From assembly GCA_021772195.1 (NCBI GenBank), contig JAJFML010000018.1, forward strand, positions 1-13,265: 13,265 bases of DNA, in the 5' to 3' direction. Position 1 is the stretch's first letter. Each line of letters opens with the position of its first letter. Source of the DNA: Chlamydiota bacterium (GTDB lineage Bacteria > Chlamydiota > Chlamydiia > Chlamydiales > SM23-39). Positions 1 to 7,147 of the stretch are shown here, piece after piece. The translations under genes and the position numbers were made by a program. The notes below the pieces were generated by a model that saw only the letters and a program-made list of their open reading frames with translations, did no database searches and had not been told where the DNA came from.

Positions 1-608
1 CATTTAAGTAGTTTTTCATCCTTAATGTTGGGCTTTTGACTCTTGTTAAGGCGCCAATAGAAGTAATCTTGAATTTGAGTTAGCTCTTTTGCATCAAAGT
101 CATCAGGGAGAAAGAGGGATTCTGTATGGATGAGACCAAAATCGGTGATGATGATGGAGAGGATGCGCGTCTCATCAAGGCGAATAAGGCGTAAACTTTG
201 GATAAAATCCATCTCAAAGATGGGAGTAGTTAGAAATACAGGAAGGTTAGCGTCTGTGCTTAAGGATTCTGCCGCAGAGTGAAGGAATTCGGTTACCTCT
301 TTGGGAGAGTTCATGGTGAGATCAAGCTCTCTAGAAGTCGGAAGAGGAACAGATTTTGCATAAGAGCTGTAGGCTTTAGCAGTTGGAATTCTTCCGCCAG
401 ATGAGTGTTGCTGCAAGAGATAGCCATCCTCTTCAAGTCTTGCAAAATAGTTGCGGATCGTAGCTGAGCTAAGATCTTCGAAACCATTTTCTCTGAGTGT
501 GTTAGAGCCAACTGGCTTTCCAGAAAGAATATAGAGGTTAACAAGACCCAAAAGGACCTTTTTCTCTCTTTCTTTCTTGCTGGGGCGTCTAGCTGTTATA
601 GACTTCAC
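1..608 (-). CDS. hrcA: Heat-inducible transcription repressor HrcA (C-terminus beyond the left edge)
   Basis: HrcA represses heat-shock operons (hrcA-grpE-dnaK, groESL) by binding the CIRCE operator. About 202 codons are visible. Directly seen: a basic N-terminus (ARRPSKKEREKK), then a winged-helix region containing GKPVGSNTLREN, DLSSATIRNYFARLEEDGYL and SGGRIPTAKAY, the classic HrcA signature, with SSATIRNYFA as in chlamydial homologues. The sensor/dimerisation domain has begun (LPVFLTTPIF, IIITDFGLIHTESLFLP). The start is taken as GTG at 608: a TAA lies in the same frame 12 nt upstream, no ATG precedes the conserved region, and AAAAGG sits 5 nt before the GTG. The gene has its own promoter and a CIRCE-like site in the 114-nt gap behind the glutamate dehydrogenase gene, so autoregulation is likely. 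grpE and dnaK are expected further left, off the window. The family call is near certain; the exact start is less so. Confidence 0.95.
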   Translation of the reverse strand, partial: MKSITARRPSKKEREKKVLLGLVNLYILSGKPVGSNTLRENGFEDLSSATIRNYFARLEEDGYLLQQHSSGGRIPTAKAYSSYAKSVPLPTSRELDLTMNSPKEVTEFLHSAAESLSTDANLPVFLTTPIFEMDFIQSLRLIRLDETRILSIIITDFGLIHTESLFLPDDFDAKELTQIQDYFYWRLNKSQKPNIKDEKLLK

Positions 609-635
609 GGATACCTTTTTCGCTATTTAATTGGA

Positions 636-664
636 ATTATAGCAAAAGGGATTTTGGAGGGCAA
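636..664 (-). promoter_or_regulatory. Main-sigma-type promoter of hrcA
   Basis: Read on the minus strand, TTGCCC (659-664) and a perfect TATAAT (636-641) are separated by exactly 17 bp. The predicted transcription start is near 629, giving a leader of about 20 nt to the GTG start. The CIRCE-like inverted repeat lies 7 bp upstream of the -35. The match is seen in the sequence; activity is inferred. Confidence 0.7.
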
Positions 665-671
665 TGATTTT

Positions 672-698
672 TTAGCAATCGATTGATTGGATTGCTGG
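672..698. promoter_or_regulatory. CIRCE-like HrcA operator (variant)
   Basis: On the plus strand the site reads TTAGCAATC-N9-GATTGCTGG. The CIRCE consensus is TTAGCACTC-N9-GAGTGCTAA. Spacing is identical (9 bp), 7 bp of each arm are perfectly complementary, and the change from the consensus is symmetric (C to A in one arm, G to T in the other), with an extra GG for AA at one end. It is directly upstream of the hrcA promoter, where an autoregulatory CIRCE belongs. Location and spacing make a chance palindrome unlikely. Confidence 0.75.
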
Positions 699-722
699 AT
701 AAGTGTTGTAAACGACTTAGGT

Positions 723-3700
723 CTAGTCGGATAATATTTCAGGATCTTGTGCAATTAGTGGCAGAACATCAACAATACTTGGCTTCCATTTAAGGCCTCT
801 TGAGTAGACGAGTCTAGATGCTATGTAGGATGCTATGATTGCCTTTTTGTGAACATCTGGGACATTTTCCATTAGATGATCAGTGTGATCTTTCCTAATA
901 ATTTCAGGGCAATATTTTAAAAGACAGTTGATTAAAGGGTCTTTTAAATCCTTGGATAGGTCAATGGAAGTGAAATAATCTAGTAATTGATATTTGAAAG
1001 TATTAATCATTTTTGAGATCTCATCTGAGATGTCAGTTAGATAATTACCTGTATCTTTATGTGTTTTTAGGAGCAAAAGGGCTTCATTGAGTGCGGCATT
1101 TTTTAGGTGTTCGAGGATTTGAGGAACAAGGATATTTTTTTCTGCTGTAAACTCTTTTTCACTCATGGCAAGGGTTGAGAGAACCTCAAATGAGGAACAG
1201 ATCACCCCGCCTTTGTTTGCAGAAGAGTCTTTGATGATGAGTACGCCCAGTTTTTCAAGTTCTCGTCTTGCATTTTGCGTGAGGTAGAGATTGGCAGCTT
1301 CAATGATTGCTCTGGAAGTTGGTTTTTTGCTGTCATCTAAAAACTCTTGATAGTTCGTTTGGTTTAGTGTTCTGGGTCTTCCGCCTGCAGGTACGAAGAT
1401 ATCGGTGATGGCGTCGTGAACATTGTGTCGAAAAAGGTGGTTCATCTCGTTTCCAGTCAGCCAATCCTCTACGAGTTTTTCCTCTTTTTTTCGGTAACAG
1501 AGCGTCTGTTGAATGAAAGCGGTCTGTTCACGCTTGGTTCCAAGGTCTAATAGATATCCTCCCTCTGAGAGTTTTTCAGGGGGATAGAATCGGACCGGGT
1601 TACTCTCGTGAAAAAGCTTTGCCATCTCTTTTAAATCGAGTCCTTCTGGATCAAAAATGGTGCCAGAAATATCGGTGAGGGCAATGAGTTTTGCTGTATC
1701 GGGATAATATTTTAGGAGGTTAAGGATGAGGTTTCCCGCTACATCACCGTCGGGGCCGCCTGAGATTTTGATGGTAAATTGATCTTTTTCAGGGTCGATC
1801 TCCAAGGCCTTCAAGACCTCATTTAAGTAGATATGTACACCCAATGAGGTTACGCCGTACTCTTTGTGGTTGATTCCTACCTGCGGTTTGCTCGTAATAA
1901 AAGCTATTCCGGGCGCATAGTTATATTTTACACTTTGATCTGCAATCCACTCGATGATGTTATTGTGCATGTTCTCATCGGGGCCCAGGTAGATATATTC
2001 GGGTTTCTTCCAGTAATCGACAATATGTTTGGGGCGAAGTGTTCCATCTAGATCACAGTTGACAATCGAGAGAAAGCTATTAACAAAGGCTCTTTGCCCT
2101 TGATAGAGATACTCTCTTTTTTGTTCCGCTTTAAACTCTTTTAGTTTGTTTGCGATAATGCTGGAGTCAAAACCTGCTCTTTCGAGTTCTTTTTTATAGA
2201 TGACCGATTCATAGAGGCACGTATCGAAGAGTTCAAGAAGGATGACGGCTTTTGAGCCTCCTTCAGGAATGTCTTTGTTCTTTTTGTGCTGCGTGTGAGC
2301 GAGATTATAGCACTCAGCAAAGACATTGTTCTTCTCGGCAATGAGCTGTTCGGATTTTTCAGAGATAACAGTACGAAGGCCGCCCCTTGATAGATCTTTG
2401 AACCTGATATGAAAGGCGATGAAGTGAGAGTTTGTGATAAAGAAGATGCCAAAGGGAAGTTCAGGGAATTTCTCCGCTCTTTCGTAGGGCACATGGTCGA
2501 GATATTCGGGATTGAGCCTGAAAGAGAGCGCCGTTTTATTTTCACGGTAGAAATTCGTCTTGAGAGTGTGGTCGATAAAAGAGAGCGCTTGCATCAGGAT
2601 GTTTTTTCTTCTAAGGTCATTGACCGCTTGACCTGTATCGATATTGTCGACAAGAAGTAAAAAGCCCTTTCGTACCTTTTCATACCTTTCTAAGTCGTAT
2701 TTGTCGGGATGGAATTTTAGTTCAAAGGCGTCGCAAAGGTGAATTGTGAGCTCTCGGTGCCTACAAAAACCCTCTTCGATATTACTTACGGAGTAGAGGT
2801 TGGGATCGCTATGAACAAGGGTTTGGTGGACAAAATTGACCATCGATCGTACAAGATTAGCGGAATTTCCTTTCATTAAATCGGTTCTGACAAAGGTCGA
2901 TTCAATGATGTCGTTGCTGTCAAAATCTTTGAGCATCACAAGCTCACGCAAGAAATCGGGTATGTCTGCTGCATCCCAGGCAGCCTCGCCATTTTGACCA
3001 TGCAGAGCAAGAGACAAAATGAGAACGCTATCTGTTCTGTAGGGATCTATATAGGTGGCAACGACTCTTTGCATATCGAGGTTGTGTCTGAAGATCGTCT
3101 GCGCTAACCTTAGGAGGAAGCGGTGTTTGGGTGCGTTTCTCCAGGCGAGCACGATCTGCATTGATGGTGACTCTTTCTCTTTCCAATCTTCATGGTATTT
3201 CACTTGATATTGGCAATGATCTCTTGTTTTAGCTCTGAAAAACATGTCGAGAGCAAGAGTTAGCCTATCTGTTGTCATTGATCTTAAAAAGCGCGTGGTA
3301 AAGCCTTCTAAAAGGGGCTTGAACTCATCGTCTGTAATTTTGGGGTTACGCGCTTTGACTAGTTGAAGAAGCTCCTCTTTTCGGTCTTCAGGAAGCTTTT
3401 CCTCTTCGGATTGGGATGCTTCTGTATAGAGAATTAAGACGATTCTAATAGGCGTTTTTTCGAGATTGTCGGGAAGGGGCGCGTTGGAAAGAAAGGTGCG
3501 GAAATATCTAATTCCGTGAAGATCGTAATCTTTGAGCACTTTAACGTCTGCCTCAGGGCTATCTGGGCAGATGACAATCGAGCTGTTTTTTAAGTGAATG
3601 CGAGAGAAGTAATCCTGCTGAGGAAGACTCATGAGATTGTGAGTGACTAACATGAGGGTTGCAGCATCGAGCTCACGAAAAAACGCCTTTGGCATATGTT

Positions 3701-3794
3701 CTTCTAGCCAATGGTAGTATTTCTCAAAGTTCTTGCTCTCATCTAGGATGGCTTTTTTGAGCTGCGCTTTTGTGAGACCGCTATACTTCTCCAT
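723..3794 (-). CDS. Large (~115 kDa) NAD-specific glutamate dehydrogenase
   Basis: Oxidatively deaminates glutamate to 2-oxoglutarate and ammonium with NAD+, feeding amino-acid carbon into the TCA cycle; expected to be cytosolic. The 1023-residue length matches the ~1000-residue class (fungal GDH2-like), not the ~450-residue hexameric enzymes or the ~1600-residue Proteobacterial form. Seen: a long N-terminal region of about 430 residues without familiar motifs, then the catalytic core: FKDLSRGGLRTV (465-476), IPEGGSKA (509-516, Lys515 matching the catalytic lysine of the family), YLGPDENM (602-609), GGPDGDVAGNLI (679-690, the dinucleotide-binding glycine loop), VPAGGRPRTLN (801-811) and IKDSSANKGGV (854-864). 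ATG at 3794 follows GGGGGA two bases upstream. The gene stands alone: 114 nt separate it from hrcA, which has its own promoter. No frameshift or missing core motif was seen. Confidence 0.92.
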   Translation of the reverse strand: MEKYSGLTKAQLKKAILDESKNFEKYYHWLEEHMPKAFFRELDAATLMLVTHNLMSLPQQDYFSRIHLKNSSIVICPDSPEADVKVLKDYDLHGIRYFRTFLSNAPLPDNLEKTPIRIVLILYTEASQSEEEKLPEDRKEELLQLVKARNPKITDDEFKPLLEGFTTRFLRSMTTDRLTLALDMFFRAKTRDHCQYQVKYHEDWKEKESPSMQIVLAWRNAPKHRFLLRLAQTIFRHNLDMQRVVATYIDPYRTDSVLILSLALHGQNGEAAWDAADIPDFLRELVMLKDFDSNDIIESTFVRTDLMKGNSANLVRSMVNFVHQTLVHSDPNLYSVSNIEEGFCRHRELTIHLCDAFELKFHPDKYDLERYEKVRKGFLLLVDNIDTGQAVNDLRRKNILMQALSFIDHTLKTNFYRENKTALSFRLNPEYLDHVPYERAEKFPELPFGIFFITNSHFIAFHIRFKDLSRGGLRTVISEKSEQLIAEKNNVFAECYNLAHTQHKKNKDIPEGGSKAVILLELFDTCLYESVIYKKELERAGFDSSIIANKLKEFKAEQKREYLYQGQRAFVNSFLSIVNCDLDGTLRPKHIVDYWKKPEYIYLGPDENMHNNIIEWIADQSVKYNYAPGIAFITSKPQVGINHKEYGVTSLGVHIYLNEVLKALEIDPEKDQFTIKISGGPDGDVAGNLILNLLKYYPDTAKLIALTDISGTIFDPEGLDLKEMAKLFHESNPVRFYPPEKLSEGGYLLDLGTKREQTAFIQQTLCYRKKEEKLVEDWLTGNEMNHLFRHNVHDAITDIFVPAGGRPRTLNQTNYQEFLDDSKKPTSRAIIEAANLYLTQNARRELEKLGVLIIKDSSANKGGVICSSFEVLSTLAMSEKEFTAEKNILVPQILEHLKNAALNEALLLLKTHKDTGNYLTDISDEISKMINTFKYQLLDYFTSIDLSKDLKDPLINCLLKYCPEIIRKDHTDHLMENVPDVHKKAIIASYIASRLVYSRGLKWKPSIVDVLPLIAQDPEILSD

Positions 3795-3849
3795 AATCCC
3801 CCGTTAAAACTAAGTATGAACTATGTAGTTATTATTTTAAATAAATAGA

Positions 3850-3855
3850 ATTATA
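3850..3855 (-). promoter_or_regulatory. Possible -10 element for the glutamate dehydrogenase gene
   Basis: A perfect TATAAT on the minus strand lies about 55 nt upstream of the ATG at 3794. The best -35 at an 18-bp spacing is only TTTAGC, so this rests mainly on the -10 and its position. The leader would be about 48 nt. Confidence 0.35.
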
Positions 3856-3884
3856 AAGATACTTATGCGGAAGGCTAAATGTGG

Positions 3885-4151
3885 TTAGAGCTTAAAAAAT
3901 GATTGAAGAAGTTTTTGCAAAGTAGAGCCTGAAGAGATGTGAGTTCTTTTTGTTCTCTCTAGCGAACGGAGAGAGCGGGTGGTAAAAAATATAAAGAAAT
4001 TTGTCTTGCTGCAAATTTTATGAAAATCTATCGCCTTTCAAGATTTCTCCAACATATGAAGAGGCTTCTCGCATGCAGGAGGGTTGTAATATTCACCAGG
4101 AATTCCGAGATTGCTTGACCCCTTTTTATTCCAGTGTCCTTTTGAAAGCAT
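3885..4151 (-). pseudogene. Decayed reading frame of unknown origin
   Basis: One minus-strand frame stays open from an ATG at 4151 to a TAA at 3885-3887 apart from a single in-frame TGA at 4038-4040. The upstream piece (37 codons) contains GSSNLGIPGEYYNPP and ends PLHMLEKS. The downstream piece ends TRSLRSLERTKRTHISSGS then TLQKLLQSFFKL. A TGA directly precedes the ATG, there is no well-placed ribosome binding site, and an alternative frame over about 4050-4180 (LIGAGFECFQKDTGIK) is also briefly protein-like, which would fit a frameshifted relic. I do not recognise the protein. It could equally be non-coding DNA whose frame is open by chance. No other gene is visible between 3795 and about 4293. 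Confidence 0.25.
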
Positions 4152-4179
4152 TCAAAACCGGCACCAATTAAAGCTCCTA

Positions 4180-4198
4180 ATTATAAACCGTTTATAAT
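4180..4198. repeat. Perfect 19-bp palindrome (9-1-9)
   Basis: ATTATAAAC-C-GTTTATAAT: nine perfectly paired bases on each side of one central base. It lies in gene-poor AT-rich sequence about 385 nt upstream of the glutamate dehydrogenase start and just upstream of the decayed frame. It looks like an operator with no obvious surviving target, though AT-rich DNA raises the chance background. Confidence 0.5.
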
Positions 4199-4293
4199 AC
4201 CAAATTGTAATGTTATAATTTTAAGTCCTCTTTTCACGGGGATTCGCGAATTACTTTAAAATAAAAGAGTTTGCAGTATCACTAACAATGGAT

Positions 4294-4510
4294 TTTTTAA
4301 GAGTTGAAGCCGACTAAAAGGGTGCCGCCCTCCTGAAGAATAACTGCAAGCCAAAGGGAACAAGGTTTAAGAGAGCGGGTATTGTGGCTAGTACAATGAC
4401 AGAGAGTACGAGAGTGAGGTTTTGTTTAACGATCTGCATCGTCTTCTTAGACTTTGCAAATAGCTAACCGAGTAATTGCGGCATCTTTGATGATATCCCC
4501 ATGCAATATG
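4294..4510 (-). pseudogene. 3'-end relic of a second P1B-4-type metal ATPase
   Basis: The translated DNA matches the last ~75 residues of the intact ATPase at 5201-7147 but is broken. Pieces seen in order: LLG-stop-LFAKSKKTMQIV (intact: LLGWLFSKSHKTMRIV), KQNLTLVLSVIVLATIPALL (intact: KQNLTLALAVIVLATTPALL), then after a one-base deletion near 4350-4358, LWLAVILQEGGTLLVGFNS (intact: LWLAVILHEGGTVLVGFNS). Lesions: nonsense TAG at 4464-4466 replacing Trp, a 2-base deletion near 4473-4480, the 1-base deletion, and loss of 10 bases before the stop. The metal-site His of HEGGT is Gln here. Recognisable similarity fades above about 4510, so the ATPase body is absent. It has the same orientation as the intact gene, separated from it by the 145-residue gene. 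The likely origin is tandem duplication followed by decay. Confidence 0.88.
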
Positions 4511-4563
4511 GTTGTCATGGAGTTAAAGAGAAGTTGAAAATATCAGGCCTGTCGAGAACTTTC

Positions 4564-5001
4564 TTATTGGAGAATTTCACTCCAAGATGGAGGTTCTGAA
4601 TGTGTAAGAAGATTAAGAGCGCTAGATGAAATTAACATGGGACCCCCGGTGCCAGCTATTACCATGATACTGCAAGTAGCTGAAAATAAGATTCCTAAAG
4701 CAACAGATGAGACAACTCCGCAAGCAACTGACATAAAAGAAACATGTATAGAGGAATAAACAATACCGATTCCCCATTCAAGGGTTGTTCTCTTTGTGCT
4801 CTCATCCCATCTTTGAGAGGTGAAAACCATTTTAGCCAATTTGGCAACTGTAATCGTAGAGGCGATAGTGTAGAGCCCGGTTGCAATGGAAGTGCCTAAT
4901 GGTAAGGAACTAGCTATATTAATAGCTGAGCTTGTAAGTAGGACTCCTGGAACTGCCTTTGTAAGTGAATCACAAAATCTTCTTAAGTTAATGTCTGACA
5001 T
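4564..5001 (-). CDS. Hypothetical hydrophobic protein, 145 residues
   Basis: I do not recognise this family. Two long hydrophobic, Ser/Gly/Ala-rich blocks are visible at residues ~17-52 and ~76-128, separated by a short polar linker (TSQRWDESTKRTT). The N-terminus is polar (SDINLRRFCDSLTK) and a short polar tail ends SWSEILQ. There is no clear cleavable signal peptide and no catalytic motif. A two-lobed hydrophobic layout in a small protein is common among chlamydial membrane proteins, including many inclusion-membrane proteins, but that is only an analogy here. The ATG at 5001 is preceded by a weak AGAAGA. A TTGACA and a 17-bp palindrome lie 40-75 nt upstream. The gene sits between the intact P1B-4 ATPase and the relic of a second copy, so it may have arrived with, or replaced most of, the duplicate. 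Confidence 0.6.
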   Translation of the reverse strand: MSDINLRRFCDSLTKAVPGVLLTSSAINIASSLPLGTSIATGLYTIASTITVAKLAKMVFTSQRWDESTKRTTLEWGIGIVYSSIHVSFMSVACGVVSSVALGILFSATCSIMVIAGTGGPMLISSSALNLLTHSEPPSWSEILQ

Positions 5002-5039
5002 GATCTTCTATAGTGAAAAGTTAGTTGATAGGTTATTGT

Positions 5040-5056
5040 AAGATAAAAATTATCTT
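5040..5056. repeat. Perfect 17-bp inverted repeat upstream of the 145-residue gene
   Basis: AAGATAA-AAA-TTATCTT: 7-bp perfectly paired arms with a 3-base centre, 39-55 bases upstream of the ATG at 5001 and overlapping the predicted -10 area. It could be a repressor operator or a leader hairpin. The AT-rich background makes the significance moderate. Confidence 0.45.
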
Positions 5057-5073
5057 CTCGAAAAATTTGTCAA
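5045..5073 (-). promoter_or_regulatory. Tentative promoter of the 145-residue protein gene
   Basis: A perfect TTGACA on the minus strand (5068-5073) lies 67 nt upstream of the ATG at 5001. At 17-bp spacing the -10 would be ATTTTT, a poor match, although the region is very AT-rich; TAATTT occurs at 15 bp. The putative -10 falls inside the palindrome at 5040-5056. Confidence 0.3.
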
Positions 5074-5200
5074 AAAAATCTTTTCAATCTCAAAAATAGA
5101 TTTTTAGTATAATTTTTCTAAGAATCTAGAACTTAGTAGCTATTCAGGGTTTTTTGTTAAAAAGCAAGCATGATAGCTATTAAGAAAAATCTTATCCAGG

Positions 5201-7147
5201 TTATTTTTTTAGGAGGCGAAGAGAGTTGAAGCCGACGAGTACGGTGCCGCCTTCATGGAGGATTACGGCAAGCCACAAAGGTACAAGGCCTAAAAGAGCA
5301 GGCGTTGTGGCGAGTACTATGACTGCGAGTGCAAGTGTTAGGTTTTGTTTGACGATACGCATTGTTTTATGAGATTTTGAAAAGAGCCAGCCAAGAAGAT
5401 GGATCTCATCTTTTAAGAGAACGACATCCGAGGCATCAATAGCTGTGCTACTGCCGATTTTGCCCATCGAAATGCCAACGGTTGATCTTGCAAGAGCAGG
5501 CGCGTCATTAATTCCATCTCCTACCATAGCAAGTCCAGCTTCCTTCGATAGCTTTTCTACAAGGGCTAGTTTATCACCGGGTCTGAGGTCAGCGTAGACC
5601 TCCTCGATGCCGACCGATTTAGCCACTTTTTCCGCATTGGCCATATGATCACCTGTAAGCATGAGCGTTTTCATTCCCAACTCTTTTAGAGACTCTAGCA
5701 TCTCTTTTACCTGCTCTCTTGGAGCATCGGAGAAGCGGAAGATAAAGCACTCGTCATCGATGAGAAGAAGTGAGAGGAGCTCTCCTTCTTTTTTTTCAAA
5801 GGAGATCTCTTTAGAGGTTTTTTTCTGGATGAATTCGCTGAGACCAATGTAGACATCGACCTTTTTTCCATCAACCTGTGCCTTTCCAGAGAGACCGTGA
5901 CCTGGTACGGAGTTAAAATCGGTAATAGCAGCCGGCTTGATGCCTTTTTCTGATGCAAAGCTGACAATGGCACTCGAGACAGGATGAACGACTTGTTGCT
6001 CTAGTCCGTAGGCTATGCTAAGCGCCTCATCGGGATTGATTTTTGAGCTTAAAGGTTCAAACTGAGAGGTTGTGAGCTCGCCTAATGTGAGAGTTCCTGT
6101 TTTGTCAAAAGAGATGATTTTACAACGAGAGAGAGCATCTAAAATGATACCACCTTTGAGAAGAACACCGTTTCTAGCGCAAGAAGAGATAGAACTTAGG
6201 TAGGCAGTGGGCGTTGCAATGATAAGCGCGCAGGGAGATGCTGCAATCATAAAGGTAAGTGCTCGGTAGATGGAGCCTTCTATTCCCATGTAGGGGATTG
6301 AGAGTAGGTAGGGGAGTGTGAAGATAAAAAGCGCTGTGAGTGCAATTACAGAAGTGGCATATCTCTTTCCAAATCTGTCGAGGACTCTTTGTAGGCGCGG
6401 CTTTGCTTCTGCTGCTTTTGTAATGAGCTGGATGATATGAGAGAGCGTTGAGTCTGTAGCTGTTTTTGTAACTCTCAGAGTTATGGCAGCCTCTAAGTTG
6501 GTAGCACCTGCTGGTATTTCCATTCCCACTTTTTTGAAAACGGGCATACTCTCACCTGTTAGGTGGATGAGGTTGACAGAAGAGGCACCATCAATAACCT
6601 CTCCATCGATAGGAACAATTTCGCCTGCTTTGACGTAAATTTTGCTTCCAACTTCAATTTCTGTGACCGATTTTTGGATCATTTCACCATTTTCATCGAT
6701 GAAGAGCGCCATTTTGGGAGCCAGGCGGTGTAAATTATGGATAGCTCCTCTTGCTTTGTGAGTGACGACCTTTTCCATGGCGCCAGAGAGTTCAAAAAGA
6801 ACGAGTAGAAGGGCACCTTCAAAGCCTGAACCAATCACAATCGAAATAAAGGCTGCAAGAGTCATCAAGACATCGATGTTGATCTCGAGAGTTTTTAGAT
6901 CTTCTGCTGTTTTGATGATTGCGGGGATACCTGCATGAAAATAGACAAAGGCAAGAAGCAGGTAGGTAATTTCCTTATTTACAAATGAGAGTGAGAAGGC
7001 AATTACAAGTAAAATGGCAGCTAGTGCTGCATTTTTGATGGGGATGTTTTCTCCCCATTTCTTCGAGCTCTTTTTTAAAAAGGGACTGATACTCTCTTCC
7101 ATGCCTGATGAGAAGAACTCATCAAATAGGTAGGGCTTTTGTTTCAT
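5201..7147 (-). CDS. P1B-4-type transition-metal ATPase (CoaT/PfeT-like exporter)
   Basis: An ATP-driven efflux pump for a divalent transition metal, in the inner membrane. Seen in 648 residues: hydrophobic segments at ~39-56, 62-79 and 92-120; actuator TGES (197-200); a membrane pair at ~265-322 holding the metal-site motif SPC (304-306); phosphorylation motif DKTGTLT (348-354, Asp348); HP (388-389); MLTGD (496-500); GDGINDAP (543-550); and a final membrane stretch with HEGGT (631-635). SPC plus HEGGT and the lack of an N-terminal CxxC metal-binding domain are hallmarks of the P1B-4 class (Co2+, Fe2+, in some cases Zn2+) rather than ZntA or CopA. The start overlaps the upstream stop as ATGA, implying coupled translation with the VIT-like gene. 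A broken partial copy lies downstream. No convincing terminator follows the stop. The metal itself cannot be read from sequence; zinc or cadmium is possible. Confidence 0.93.
   Translation of the reverse strand: MKQKPYLFDEFFSSGMEESISPFLKKSSKKWGENIPIKNAALAAILLVIAFSLSFVNKEITYLLLAFVYFHAGIPAIIKTAEDLKTLEINIDVLMTLAAFISIVIGSGFEGALLLVLFELSGAMEKVVTHKARGAIHNLHRLAPKMALFIDENGEMIQKSVTEIEVGSKIYVKAGEIVPIDGEVIDGASSVNLIHLTGESMPVFKKVGMEIPAGATNLEAAITLRVTKTATDSTLSHIIQLITKAAEAKPRLQRVLDRFGKRYATSVIALTALFIFTLPYLLSIPYMGIEGSIYRALTFMIAASPCALIIATPTAYLSSISSCARNGVLLKGGIILDALSRCKIISFDKTGTLTLGELTTSQFEPLSSKINPDEALSIAYGLEQQVVHPVSSAIVSFASEKGIKPAAITDFNSVPGHGLSGKAQVDGKKVDVYIGLSEFIQKKTSKEISFEKKEGELLSLLLIDDECFIFRFSDAPREQVKEMLESLKELGMKTLMLTGDHMANAEKVAKSVGIEEVYADLRPGDKLALVEKLSKEAGLAMVGDGINDAPALARSTVGISMGKIGSSTAIDASDVVLLKDEIHLLGWLFSKSHKTMRIVKQNLTLALAVIVLATTPALLGLVPLWLAVILHEGGTVLVGFNSLRLLKK

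Noticed and set aside
700..719. Hairpin with TAAGT/ACTTA arms just after the glutamate dehydrogenase stop, considered as its terminator
   Set aside because: The stem is short with a bulge, AT-rich, and no T-run follows in the direction of gdh transcription.
2141..2660. Overlapping frames of 83 and 134 codons on both strands inside the glutamate dehydrogenase gene
   Set aside because: They lie wholly within a conserved enzyme gene, have no recognisable motifs or ribosome sites, and are shadow frames.
3950..3976. CTCTCT-N9-AGAGAG inverted repeat, considered as a terminator
   Set aside because: No T-run follows on either strand, no intact gene ends there, and the purine/pyrimidine runs make a chance match easy.
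5137..5181. Direct repeats TAGCTATT, 29 bases apart, downstream of the ATPase gene
   Set aside because: Eight-base AT-rich direct repeats are expected by chance, and no mobile element or duplicated segment lies between them.
5179..5195. TAAGA/TCTTA hairpin after the ATPase stop, considered as the operon terminator
   Set aside because: The five-pair AT stem is weak and is not followed by a T-run on the minus strand.
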